Assembly: GCF_000407185.1 (NCBI RefSeq)
Contig: NZ_KE136481.1
Span: forward strand, 1,211,636 to 1,275,635
DNA length: 64,000 bases
Origin: Enterococcus malodoratus ATCC 43197
GTDB lineage: Bacteria > Bacillota > Bacilli > Lactobacillales > Enterococcaceae
Direction: 5' to 3'
Shown here: one piece after another, positions 36,500 through 44,733 of the stretch
Position numbering within the stretch: position 1 is the first letter of the stretch
How the letters are laid out: each line of letters starts with the position of its first letter
Position numbers and translations under genes: made by a program
Notes under the pieces: model-generated
The model's input: the letters and a program-made list of their open reading frames with translations, nothing else
Told to the model about the DNA's origin: nothing
Databases searched by the model: none

Positions 36500-37828
36500 T
36501 TATGCCAAGGCACCCATTGGGTCCCACGGAGCTAAAACAGTTGGTTCTGCCTCAAAGGCGGTCAATTGTTCTTGCGTTAAAAATTCTTTGCGAACAACGA
36601 TTTGATACGTGTATTCATCCATCCATTCGTCACTCATAACAAAGAATCCCTTCTCACCGACTTTTTCGCCCCAACTATTTTCAACTTTCCATTTTTTCGC
36701 TTGATCATCAATCAAATCGACACCCGTCAAAACCATCGCGTGGGTCATCATACTTTCACCATAATCCAACCGTTCCGCTTTGGTCATTGCCAAATCAACG
36801 TCAAACAAATCATCAACATCATACGCATCTAATGCCATAATACCGCTATCGCGAGTGGAAGATTGGCCGACATCACAACCGAACCAAACAGATTCTCCTT
36901 GTTCCAATTGTCTAACAGCTAAAGCCTTAAACTCGTCCATTTCAAGATTCAAATATTTTACTGGTTTGTCGCCTACCACATTGCCTAACATATCGACAGT
37001 GTAGGACTTCATAAACGGTTTGTCTTCCGTTGGTGCATTGATAATACTTACATAATCATCTAAATTTACACCAACATACTTCTCATAAAAACTTTGCGGT
37101 GTTAATGCTTGATCCAAATGATAGTTCTTTTCATCATCGCGATATTCAAAGTCAAAATTATCTGGCGGAGTCCCCAGTGAAATCGCTAAAAGATTATAGA
37201 CTTCTTGCAGCATCGCTTCACGATTGGCTTGTATCTCCTCATCTGTCGCTTCCTCTGCTGCCATTTGGCGTAATAAAACAGCATGTTTACGCAATAGTTT
37301 GTTCAGATAATTATTTAAATCGCGAGAGTTCGAGCTGTTGCTGCTTTCTGGCATCACACTTTTCGGTACGACCCCATATTTTTGAAAAAGGGACACGATC
37401 ATATCCCATTGACCGCCATCTTGTTGCGGTGTTTGCAAAAGAAAAGCAACTTCGCGACTCGATGTAGGTTGTTCCGCTGTCTTTAAAATATTTTCATAGA
37501 AATAATTTGCCTTTTCGTATTTATCCCAAAAAAACGTATAGTTTTGTGAAAGCTCGAAGTCTTTCAATTGGAATGTCGTCAACATTTTATGACGGAAGGT
37601 ATTTAGTGCCGCGAACATCCAGCAACGACCGGATTGTTTTTGATTCGCTACTTTGCCTGTCGCAAGATCAATCGAAAAGACCGGAGTATTTTCAACATGT
37701 GTTTGTATATTTTCGGCAGAGGCACGAATCCCGTTTTTTACAACGCTTCGTTGCAATGCGACTTGTTTAGAATTTTTTTCAAAAGCTTCACGAAAAGCTT
37801 CAGTTCGTTCATTTTCAATTTTTGCCAT
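36500..37828 (-). CDS. pepC: Aminopeptidase C (bleomycin-hydrolase family)
   Basis: 442 residues, typical length. Papain-like C1 peptidase with active Cys in QSGRCWMFAALN, His in MTHAMVLTGVD and Asn in VENSWGEKVGEKG. The C-terminus ends AWDPMGALA-like (TVLAPWDPMGALA), the tail that enters the active site and makes the hexamer an aminopeptidase. Cytoplasmic peptide hydrolysis. Monocistronic, with its own terminator. Confidence 0.96.
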   Translation of the reverse strand: MAKIENERTEAFREAFEKNSKQVALQRSVVKNGIRASAENIQTHVENTPVFSIDLATGKVANQKQSGRCWMFAALNTFRHKMLTTFQLKDFELSQNYTFFWDKYEKANYFYENILKTAEQPTSSREVAFLLQTPQQDGGQWDMIVSLFQKYGVVPKSVMPESSNSSNSRDLNNYLNKLLRKHAVLLRQMAAEEATDEEIQANREAMLQEVYNLLAISLGTPPDNFDFEYRDDEKNYHLDQALTPQSFYEKYVGVNLDDYVSIINAPTEDKPFMKSYTVDMLGNVVGDKPVKYLNLEMDEFKALAVRQLEQGESVWFGCDVGQSSTRDSGIMALDAYDVDDLFDVDLAMTKAERLDYGESMMTHAMVLTGVDLIDDQAKKWKVENSWGEKVGEKGFFVMSDEWMDEYTYQIVVRKEFLTQEQLTAFEAEPTVLAPWDPMGALA

Positions 37829-37882
37829 AAAAAAGCCTCCTTGGCCTCATTTTACGCTTAATGAGTCAAAGAGACAATTAGT

Positions 37883-38854
37883 TTACAAGCTTGGCTGTAA
37901 TGCTCGCTTTCCTCGAACGATCCAGCGACCGACTTTTTTACTGGATAATGCCGCCGTTAACAACATACTTCCAATAAACAGCAGCAGGACTTCTACGGAA
38001 CTAATTTCAAAATCAAAATCTAGCGCCCGCAGTCCCTTAACTAAAAATCCATGGAGTAAATACACCGTCAGCGTATTTCTTCCCCAGTTAGAAAAGAAGT
38101 AGCGGCCTTTGGGTACCAACATCAAAAAGGCGCTGATACCAATCAAACCGGCTGCAAAGAAAAGCAATCGCTGCGGACCTCCAAGCAATGGATGATTTAG
38201 ATAATCTTCATACGGTTTAGAACCGAATACCCAATATTTGTTAATCAAATCATTTCCTTGGATAAACAGAAACAAACCGCTAAATAGCAGGATAGCCAAC
38301 CATTTTTTAGGATAAGACCTCAGCTTCTCAATCCTACTTTTAGGAATCACATATCCCACCATGAAATACGGGAAGAACGTCAATGTCCGCTGAATGGCTA
38401 AGTAACGATCAAAAATCGGAAAATAGCCGACTAGTAGTGCAAGAATTAGGCTGGCAATCAAAACTTGTTTAACAGTGAAACGCTTCGTAAGATGAAGAAA
38501 GACATTCCAGCAGAACAAACTCAATAAAAACCATAAAGACCATTGCGGGATACCAAGGTCTAAACTAAAGGAATCCTGCAAACCGATCAATGTATAATAG
38601 CCGGAATAAAGTAGTTGAAAAAAGATATATGGAAGCAGCAATTTTTTTACCAGACTCATGATTGGTTTGGGGCCGCTTTTCGCAAAGTAGCCTGAAATTA
38701 AAATGAAGGCTGGCATATGGAAAGTAAAAATGAAATAGTACAAATCATTATATACTGGATGATCATTCACAAATGGTTGCAAGAAATGTCCGAATACAAC
38801 TAAGATCATCAAAAAAAGTTTTGCGTTGTCAAAATAGGCATCGCGTTTTTCCAT
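37883..38854 (-). CDS. Acyltransferase family 3 membrane protein
   Basis: 323 residues from ATG 38854 (GGGGGG five bases upstream). About ten membrane helices. The N-terminus RDAYFDNAKLFLMILVVFGHFLQPF carries the conserved His of acyltransferase-3 / fucose 4-O-acetylase-like proteins. These transfer acetyl or other acyl groups to cell-surface sugars or polymers. Substrate unknown; no polysaccharide cluster is adjacent. Monocistronic; 54 bp upstream of pepC in the same direction. Confidence 0.85.
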   Translation of the reverse strand: MEKRDAYFDNAKLFLMILVVFGHFLQPFVNDHPVYNDLYYFIFTFHMPAFILISGYFAKSGPKPIMSLVKKLLLPYIFFQLLYSGYYTLIGLQDSFSLDLGIPQWSLWFLLSLFCWNVFLHLTKRFTVKQVLIASLILALLVGYFPIFDRYLAIQRTLTFFPYFMVGYVIPKSRIEKLRSYPKKWLAILLFSGLFLFIQGNDLINKYWVFGSKPYEDYLNHPLLGGPQRLLFFAAGLIGISAFLMLVPKGRYFFSNWGRNTLTVYLLHGFLVKGLRALDFDFEISSVEVLLLFIGSMLLTAALSSKKVGRWIVRGKRALQPSL

Positions 38855-38999
38855 TCTATCCCCCCTCAATTTTGAGTATAACGAGGATTTTTACCAGTTT
38901 CAAAAGGATTGCGCTAGTTTTAAAAAAAGGTCATGCTTTCCTCAACATTTCCCTCACATTTAAAGACTTTATTCACAAAAACTTCATTTTTTAGGTGTA

Positions 39000-39027
39000 A
39001 AAAAATAGAGACAATAAAATTGTCTCT
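39000..39027 (-). terminator. Terminator of tRNA-Asn
   Basis: Arms AGAGACAAT (39007-39015) and ATTGTCTCT (39019-39027), followed on the minus strand by A/T-rich sequence with a T-run. Confidence 0.8.
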
Positions 39028-39033
39028 AAAAAC

Positions 39034-39106
39034 TCCGGCAGTAGGACTCGAACCTACGACATCATGATTAACAGTCATGCGCTACTACCAACTGAGCTAT
39101 GCCGGA
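39034..39106 (-). tRNA. tRNA-Asn (GTT)
   Basis: 73 nt folding into a cloverleaf: acceptor TCCGGCA/TGCCGGA, anticodon stem around CTGTTAA with anticodon GTT, T-loop GGTTCGAGTCC. CCA is not encoded. Identical in sequence to the copy at 58250-58322. Single tRNA with its own terminator. Confidence 0.97.
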
Positions 39107-39234
39107 AGAATACTTTATTATCATATCAATTTTTAAATCATCATGCAATCATAGATTGTTCTTATTAAAAGGTCAGTCGCGCATTTCATTACATTGTGAG
39201 AAAAGTACACTAACACGAACTAGGAGAATTTTTT

Positions 39235-40398
39235 ATGCCCAGACGACTTCATCGAAAAAGAAAAAACATCAAGCTAAGACTCGGTCTTTCAATTCTATTA
39301 ATAGTTATTCTAGCGTTAAGCGGGATCTACATTGAGCACGCTCGCAAGCAACAGACCGCCGCGGAAAAAAATACGGATACCGAGCTTGTCAGCTTGCCCG
39401 AAACATCGAATGGCTTCAAAAATAAACAACCAATCGAACCAAAAAATGCCGTTTCGGCTAATATTGAACAAGCTTTAGTAGAAAAAAACTTTAGCGGGAC
39501 CGTTCTAGTTTTTCAACAAGGCAAAGTCATTTTGAACAAAGCCTATGGTTGGAAAGATCAGGCCAAAAAAATTCATAATACAATTGCCACACAATATTGT
39601 ATTGGGTCTGTTCAAAAAGGACAAACTGCTTATCTGATTATGCAAGCCGTCAAATCAGGTAAATTGTTCTTGGACGAAAAGCTTAGTGCCTTTTTCCCTC
39701 AAGTACCTAATAGCGAAAATATTTCTATTAAAGATATGTTGAATATGAGTTCTGGTTTGCGAATCGATGAAAAAAAAATCGAGACACTAAATACAACCGA
39801 TACAAAAGAAATACTTTCCGAAACACTTCGCCAAACGACTGTTTCTCCAAATGCCGGTTATTCTTATCAACCAGTTAATTATGTCTTGCTAGCAGGCATT
39901 TTAGAACAAATCTATCAAACGGATTACAATTCTTTATTTGATAAGGTATTGAAAGATCCGATGGAATTAAAAGAGACTGATTTCTATTCTGAATCGAATA
40001 AGGATCAAGCTCTATCCTATTCGCAATCAGCCAATGGCCCAGTCTACGCACCGACGACCGCATCGTCTTATGCTGACGAGCTTGGCACAGGAAATGTCTT
40101 TATGTCCTCAGGCGATCTGTATCAATACTTTCAAAATCTCTTCAACGATCGCTATTTAACAAGTCAAGATCGTGCTGAGCTTTTGCATACCTATCTAGGA
40201 GAAAAATATGCCAGCGGTCTCTATACAATGGCAAACAGATACCATACACGCGGCGTTAAAGCTCGCTTCGAAACAGTCGCTGATTTTTCAAAAGATGGAA
40301 AAACCGGAATCATCTTGCTATCAAATGTTTGGAATCAACCTAAAGGATACAATGATCTCGTTGGTCAGTTATATAATAAGGTCGCCGCAGTTTCTTAA
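39235..40398 (+). CDS. Membrane-anchored serine hydrolase (beta-lactamase/PBP-like fold)
   Basis: 387 residues. An N-terminal membrane helix (LSILLIVILALSGIYI) follows a very basic start, then an extracellular domain of the class C beta-lactamase/AmpH/EstB fold. The active-site SxxK is SVQK (in YCIGSVQKGQTA), the second motif is YQPVN (in YSYQPVNYVLL), and GELGTGNVF-like DELGTGNVFMSSGDLY follows. The third motif is not a clean HxG. Possible D,D-peptidase or esterase at the cell surface; resistance cannot be claimed. The 3' end contains GGTCGCCG, which pairs with CGGCGACC just after the stop. Confidence 0.85.
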   Translation: MPRRLHRKRKNIKLRLGLSILLIVILALSGIYIEHARKQQTAAEKNTDTELVSLPETSNGFKNKQPIEPKNAVSANIEQALVEKNFSGTVLVFQQGKVILNKAYGWKDQAKKIHNTIATQYCIGSVQKGQTAYLIMQAVKSGKLFLDEKLSAFFPQVPNSENISIKDMLNMSSGLRIDEKKIETLNTTDTKEILSETLRQTTVSPNAGYSYQPVNYVLLAGILEQIYQTDYNSLFDKVLKDPMELKETDFYSESNKDQALSYSQSANGPVYAPTTASSYADELGTGNVFMSSGDLYQYFQNLFNDRYLTSQDRAELLHTYLGEKYASGLYTMANRYHTRGVKARFETVADFSKDGKTGIILLSNVWNQPKGYNDLVGQLYNKVAAVS

Positions 40399-40464
40399 AC
40401 GGCGACCCTGTTATAAATAAAGATTTCAGATCATTCGATAGCAACTTTTTTTCTGTTTAAGCAG

Positions 40465-40493
40465 TTGACAAACAGCCTTTTCTTCGCTATTCT
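40465..40493 (+). promoter_or_regulatory. Promoter of tRNA-Thr
   Basis: TTGACA (40465-40470), 17-bp spacer, TATTCT (40488-40493), about 22 bp before the tRNA. Confidence 0.75.
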
Positions 40494-40515
40494 ATATCTT
40501 GTGTTAAATAACTAT

Positions 40516-40588
40516 GCCGCCTTAGCTCAGCTGGTAGAGCACCACCATGGTAAGGTGGGGGTCGTCGGTTCAAATCCGACAGGTGGCT
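40516..40588 (+). tRNA. tRNA-Thr (GGT)
   Basis: 73 nt cloverleaf: acceptor GCCGCCT/AGGTGGC, anticodon stem CCACC/GGTGG with loop ATGGTAA giving anticodon GGT, T-loop GGTTCAAATCC. Discriminator base is T; CCA is not encoded. Confidence 0.95.
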
Positions 40589-40593
40589 TCCTA

Positions 40594-40622
40594 GGAACGT
40601 TGAGAAATCAACGTTCCTTTTT
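40594..40622 (+). terminator. Terminator of tRNA-Thr
   Basis: Perfect arms GGAACGTTGA (40594-40603) and TCAACGTTCC (40608-40617) around GAAA, followed by T's. The stop codon of the leftward PAP2 reading frame lies in the second arm. Confidence 0.92.
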
Positions 40623-41266
40623 TATGCTTAATTTCCTTACAAACAACACAAGATAGAACTGGGCAAGTGACAGCCCCAAAACTATTCCTCCAAAAATATC
40701 AGTTATCCAGTGGACTCCGGATACTATTCTTCCTATGACAAGCGCAACCATTCCTATAATGCATAAATAGGATAAATACTTTTTGAGCATTCCCTCTTCC
40801 TTGCTCAATAGAAAAAAGCTGAAAATAAAACGGAAACAGCAAGAAATGTATGACTTGATGGATAAGAAGCCTCTAATTGCCCCTCCACTAAAATCGGTCG
40901 ATAATTGATCACAACTTTTTCAAAAAAGATATAAAAGCCAGCTATAGCCGCATATAAAAATCCTAATCCAAGAATTTCCTGATCAATCAAGCTAATTTTC
41001 TTGCGAATACATAATTGTAGAAATCCGCGAAGCGCAAAATAGCCCATGAGTAACAAAGGAAAAATTCCTAATATCTCCGTTAGTTGATACCAAAATGAAT
41101 GAGTTCCTATCATACTAGAGAAAAATTGATTGATTGTCGCAAATCCTACCTCAGAATGTCGCGGTCCAATTTGCTGTACATTGATCATTTTTAAACAAAT
41201 CGTGTACGTAATGAAAAATAAAAATAATCCTATCGGTAGGCGTAACGCCTTTTTCTTTTCTTTCAT
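40608..41266 (-). pseudogene. PAP2 phosphatase split by a frameshift at a T6 run
   Basis: The first frame (41266-40805) gives 153 residues: four membrane helices and PAP2 motifs in VVINYRPILVEG and SYPSSHTFLAVSVLFSAFFY, then a stop. The second frame (40808-40608) continues in the -1 frame with GRIVSGVHWITDIFGG, which is the third PAP2 motif with its His and Asp. Joining them gives a complete roughly 218-residue PAP2 membrane phosphatase (undecaprenyl-PP or phosphatidate type). The break is at the minus-strand run TTTTTTC (40817-40811), in the zero frame as T_TTT_TTC. One extra T would restore a single frame, and so would a -1 ribosomal slip at this canonical heptamer. It may thus be a pseudogene, a phase-variable gene, a recoded gene or a sequencing error. 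Confidence 0.8.
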
Positions 41267-41339
41267 CTGCTTCTTATGCTCCTAACTTTTTATTTGGCAG
41301 CTATCCAACTAAAAAGTAGCAAGATTATCAATAAACAAA

Positions 41340-41373
41340 AAGAAGCGCACCGTCACATAGACGTGACGATGCG
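41340..41373 (-). terminator. Terminator of the helix-turn-helix membrane regulator
   Basis: CGTCAC (41351-41356) and GTGACG (41363-41368), extended by GCAC/ATGC with a mismatch. The minus strand then continues GCTTCTTTTTGTT. Confidence 0.7.
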
Positions 41374-41375
41374 TG

Positions 41376-41969
41376 TCATTGGCTTTTTAATAGGAATCCC
41401 ACCTTGGTTGCTAAAATCATTAACATATAAGTAGCAGGGTAAGGATGTCTGGTCATGATGAATAGAAGTATGCCGATCAATGTCAAAATTAGGGAAATTT
41501 CGTTGTTCACTTTCCGTTCTCTATTAGAAGAAACGAGCTCGTACAATCCAAACGAGATAGTTAAAATAATAAAGATCATAAGAATCGTTTTTAGAAATGG
41601 GATCTCAGGATATAATTGCCACATCGTTACAAATGCAATACCATCTCCTCTAGCTTGTCCAAAAATAGGGAGCAGTATCAGCAACCCAACCATACAGTCT
41701 AAAATACCTAATAGCAGCTGCTGGAATTTTTGTTTCTGCCTTTTCTTATCGTTTTCTGCAATCGAGATCAACTCGCGATTAGAAAGTAATTCATCAATCG
41801 AGATATCAAAAACCTTAGAAATAGCCTTGAGTGACTCAATACTGGGAAACCCTCTACCCGACTCCCACTTCGAAACGGCCGTTCTGGAAATAAACAGCTT
41901 ATCCGCTAATTCTTCCTGTGTCCACTCTCTATTCTGGCGTAATTGTTTTAGTTTTTCATTGAAATCCAC
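41376..41969 (-). CDS. XRE-family helix-turn-helix regulator with membrane domain
   Basis: 197 residues from a GTG start (GGAGG six bases upstream). The N-terminal Xre domain contains LKQLRQNREWTQEELADKLFISRTAVSKWESGRGFPSIESL, a textbook HTH_3 (read in parts: TQEELADKL, SRTAVSKWESG). The C-terminal half has about four hydrophobic helices. Such membrane-tethered Xre proteins are common in Firmicutes beside transport or stress genes; the target is unknown. It is upstream of, and in the same direction as, the broken PAP2 gene, but separated by a terminator. Confidence 0.88.
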   Translation of the reverse strand: MDFNEKLKQLRQNREWTQEELADKLFISRTAVSKWESGRGFPSIESLKAISKVFDISIDELLSNRELISIAENDKKRQKQKFQQLLLGILDCMVGLLILLPIFGQARGDGIAFVTMWQLYPEIPFLKTILMIFIILTISFGLYELVSSNRERKVNNEISLILTLIGILLFIMTRHPYPATYMLMILATKVGFLLKSQ

Positions 41970-42043
41970 AACATTCCTCCAAATTCTCTTTCAACAATAG
42001 TTTTGTTCATAAATCATACCATAATAGAAATTTCTTTTTCGGA

Positions 42044-42078
42044 CAAAAAAAGAATCAGCAGAAATATCGCTGATTCTT
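42044..42078 (-). terminator. Terminator of the bgaC-PTS operon
   Basis: Arms AAGAATCAGC (42050-42059) and GCTGATTCTT (42069-42078) are perfect. The minus strand then has a run of T. Confidence 0.9.
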
Positions 42079-42095
42079 TCATTCATTGCTATAGT

Positions 42096-42497
42096 TTATT
42101 CGTCTTCGTCATCATCACTATTGATTCGTTCGTTAACGTGACAAATATTATTTGTAGCTGATTCTACTAGCGCAAGTTCTGTGCCAATCATTTCACTGTT
42201 GATAAAATCAATTACCATCGGCATATTCATCCCGGCATACAAATCGATTGCTTGTCCTTCTAAAATCATTCGCGAAACAACGTTGCAAGGAGTACCGCCC
42301 ATTAAGTCCGCCAATACGACAAACTCATCTAACTCAGCAATCACTGCTTCAAATTTAACACGAAAGTCTTCTGCTGATTCTGAAGGAAGCAAACCGACTG
42401 TATAAATGTTTTCTTGCGGTCCCATAATCATTTCCGTACTCTTTTTTAATTCTTCGCAAAAGAGTCCGTGGCTGACTAAAACTAAATTTTTGCCCAT
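42096..42497 (-). CDS. PTS mannose-family enzyme IIA component
   Basis: 133 residues from ATG 42497 (GGAGG six bases upstream). MGKNLVLVSHGLFCEEL places the phosphorylated His at residue 10. PQENIYTVGLLPSE and VLADLMGGTPCNVVSRM follow the mannose-family IIA fold. The C-terminus is very acidic (NSDDDEDE). It takes phosphate from HPr and passes it to IIB. Last gene of the operon bgaC-IIB-IIC-IID-IIA. Confidence 0.93.
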   Translation of the reverse strand: MGKNLVLVSHGLFCEELKKSTEMIMGPQENIYTVGLLPSESAEDFRVKFEAVIAELDEFVVLADLMGGTPCNVVSRMILEGQAIDLYAGMNMPMVIDFINSEMIGTELALVESATNNICHVNERINSDDDEDE

Positions 42498-42543
42498 ATA
42501 ATTCCTCCCTATCATTCTGCTGAAACTAACAATTTAAATAGTA

Positions 42544-43353
42544 TTATTTAGAAATTACGCCGAATGCAGACAAAGCCACACAAACAACTAAAACGATAAA
42601 GATTGCTTTGGTAGAAGTCATGTTCTTTTTGCCTAGCATCCAATAAACACCACCGACGATCCCGGCTGGCAGTAAGCGCGGCAAGATCATGTCTAAATTG
42701 TTTTGCATGTTTAGCGTAACATCGCCAATACTTGGTGCCCAAGAAAATTTCACATTGATCATCGTTGCGACAAGTGCCCCGACCATGAAGACCCCAAGTA
42801 AAGTTGCCGCATCAGTTAAAGCGGTCAAACGATGCTGCATCGTTGTAACGAGCGAGATTCCTTCACGATAAGCAAATTCCAACTGTTTCCAACGAAAGAT
42901 CATGACCGCGATTTGTGCGATGATCCAAATAAAGATTCCAGTTGGATTTCCATTGATTGCCATATTGGCAGCTAGAGCGCCAAAGATCGTTGGAATTAAA
43001 GCCGCAAAGATCGAATCTCCGATTGCAGCGAAAGGTCCCATCAACCCTGCTTTTAACCCTGAAACTGTCTGTTTACCACCGATTCCTTCTTTTTCTTCGA
43101 TCGCCAGGTCGATCCCAGTAATGATCGTATTGAAGAAATTCGACGTATTAAAAAATTGTGTATGGGTTTTCATTACTTCTTTTAATTCTGGTGTATCATC
43201 GCCATAGATCTTGCGCAGCTGCGGCAAAATCGTGTAAAGATACCCTGATCCTTGCATCCGTTCATAGTTCCAACCTAGCTGGAAAGTGAACAAGCTTCTG
43301 CGATTGATCTGCTTAAAATCTTCCTTCGTCAACTTGTAATTAGATTTCGTCAT
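42544..43353 (-). CDS. PTS mannose-family enzyme IID component
   Basis: 269 residues from ATG 43353, which has AAGGAGAG seven bases upstream. Features include RRSLFTFQLGWNYERMQGSGYLY at the N-terminus (IID hallmark), GLMGPFAAIGDSIF, and a C-terminal membrane helix. With IIC it forms the membrane channel that moves the sugar inwards. It overlaps the IIC gene by 14 bp. By similarity of the whole locus, its substrate is probably Gal-beta-1,3-GalNAc or a related amino sugar. Confidence 0.92.
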   Translation of the reverse strand: MTKSNYKLTKEDFKQINRRSLFTFQLGWNYERMQGSGYLYTILPQLRKIYGDDTPELKEVMKTHTQFFNTSNFFNTIITGIDLAIEEKEGIGGKQTVSGLKAGLMGPFAAIGDSIFAALIPTIFGALAANMAINGNPTGIFIWIIAQIAVMIFRWKQLEFAYREGISLVTTMQHRLTALTDAATLLGVFMVGALVATMINVKFSWAPSIGDVTLNMQNNLDMILPRLLPAGIVGGVYWMLGKKNMTSTKAIFIVLVVCVALSAFGVISK

Positions 43354-44239
43354 CTTCGATCTCTCCTTCATCTGCATCATTGGAAGCATCATCTTTTTTC
43401 GGTGCGGGCGCATTTGGTATCATTTGCCCATTCTTATAGCTGATTGAGGCCAAGGCAAAACCAATCAACGCAACTGCTAACATTGGCAATGCATTGAAGA
43501 CGCCGCTGAAGTCTTTCACTACACTAGCGACTCCCGTTCCCAATAATTGCATATTGGTGAAGACCGTTCCTAATAAGGCCGTCAATGTGAAGCCCAGAAT
43601 CAAATAAGGGAAATGTTTTTTGACTGGCAAGTAACGTAATAAAATTGCAAACCCGACTGCTGGTAAAACTGCACCAGCTACTGATAACCCATCACCTAAC
43701 CATTTTAAATCACCATTTAAGACAGCCACAACTTTTTCTACTAAGCCGCCACCGAAAGCCAAGGCTAGAAAGACTGGTGTCATCCGAGATAAGGACCATG
43801 GAAGAGCACCCATTAAGAAGTTCCGTTCAATACCTTTATAATTCATATCCTCAACTAATTTATCGATCCGATGTGCAAAGTACGTATTGGCAAAACGAGC
43901 CAGGATATCCAATTGAATCATCAAGCTGGCAACCGGTACTGCGATGGCTGCAATCGCTTGTTCAGGATTCATGCCTAATGCTACGGAAAAGGCTGTTGCC
44001 AAAATTGTCCCGGAGTTCGCATCGATTTTTGATGCTCCGCCAAATGTACCGACACCTAAAACGGTCAATTGCATACTACCACCAATAATAAGTCCAGCTT
44101 TTAAGTCTCCCATGACTAATCCGGCAAATAATCCGGCAAAAACGGGGGCGCTTAATGAAGAATAAACTTGCAGCTCATCTAAAATTTGATACCCTGCATA
44201 TAATGTTAATAATAAGATCTGCCACCATAAGATATCCAT
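43340..44239 (-). CDS. PTS mannose-family enzyme IIC component
   Basis: 299 residues with about eight membrane helices. Typical IIC segments: FAGLFAGLVMGDLKAGLIIGGSMQLTVLGVGTFGGASKIDANSG and ALGMNPEQAIAAIAVPVA (read in parts). It ends in an acidic soluble tail (DDASNDADEGEIEDDEI). It binds and translocates the sugar together with IID. Follows the IIB gene by 12 bp. Confidence 0.93.
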   Translation of the reverse strand: MDILWWQILLLTLYAGYQILDELQVYSSLSAPVFAGLFAGLVMGDLKAGLIIGGSMQLTVLGVGTFGGASKIDANSGTILATAFSVALGMNPEQAIAAIAVPVASLMIQLDILARFANTYFAHRIDKLVEDMNYKGIERNFLMGALPWSLSRMTPVFLALAFGGGLVEKVVAVLNGDLKWLGDGLSVAGAVLPAVGFAILLRYLPVKKHFPYLILGFTLTALLGTVFTNMQLLGTGVASVVKDFSGVFNALPMLAVALIGFALASISYKNGQMIPNAPAPKKDDASNDADEGEIEDDEI

Positions 44240-44251
44240 TGTATTACCCTC

Positions 44252-44731
44252 CTATTTCGCTAAAAGACTCATAAAGTCTTCTGCTTTGTCACTTGGGACC
44301 ATTTGTGCAATCAAGCGAACACCTTTATGGTTCAGTTCATTAAATACATCCACGTCCTGATCAACAACATTGATTGACTTTGTAATTGAACGTGTTTCAT
44401 TCGATTGCGACATATTTCCTACGTTGATCTCTTCAATCGGTACACCTAACTCAACTAGTTTTAACAAACGGTCTGGTTTACGCACGACGATCAATAATCG
44501 TTGAGAATCATATTTACCAGCTAAAATATTATGTGCCGCTTTTTCGATTGGCAATACGCTCAATTTCACGCCAGCTGGTGTCGCAAGTTTCAATCCACTT
44601 TTTTCAATGTCGTTTTGAGCGACTTCATCATCAATAACCATAATGCGAGAAATGTTCAATTTCGTCGTCCACAAATTTGCCACCTGTCCGTGAATCAAGC
44701 GTCCATCAATTCTTACTCCGATAATACTCAT
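44252..44731 (-). CDS. PTS mannose-family enzyme IIB component
   Basis: 159 residues. MSIIGVRIDGRLIHGQVANLW carries the phosphorylated His of mannose-family IIB (RLIHGQV). It accepts phosphate from IIA and transfers it to the incoming sugar. Located 2 bp after bgaC, so tightly coupled. The same gene order (bgaC, IIB, IIC, IID, IIA) occurs in the pneumococcal bgaC operon, as known from the literature. Confidence 0.93.
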   Translation of the reverse strand: MSIIGVRIDGRLIHGQVANLWTTKLNISRIMVIDDEVAQNDIEKSGLKLATPAGVKLSVLPIEKAAHNILAGKYDSQRLLIVVRKPDRLLKLVELGVPIEEINVGNMSQSNETRSITKSINVVDQDVDVFNELNHKGVRLIAQMVPSDKAEDFMSLLAK

Positions 44732-44733
44732 GC

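Noticed and set aside
40379..40410. Terminator after the serine hydrolase
   Set aside because: GGTCGCCG and CGGCGACC can pair across the stop codon, but no T-run follows, so termination is not supported.
40608..40808. 66-codon frame as an independent small membrane protein
   Set aside because: It begins without its own ribosome-binding site and carries the third PAP2 motif, so it is the end of the split gene.
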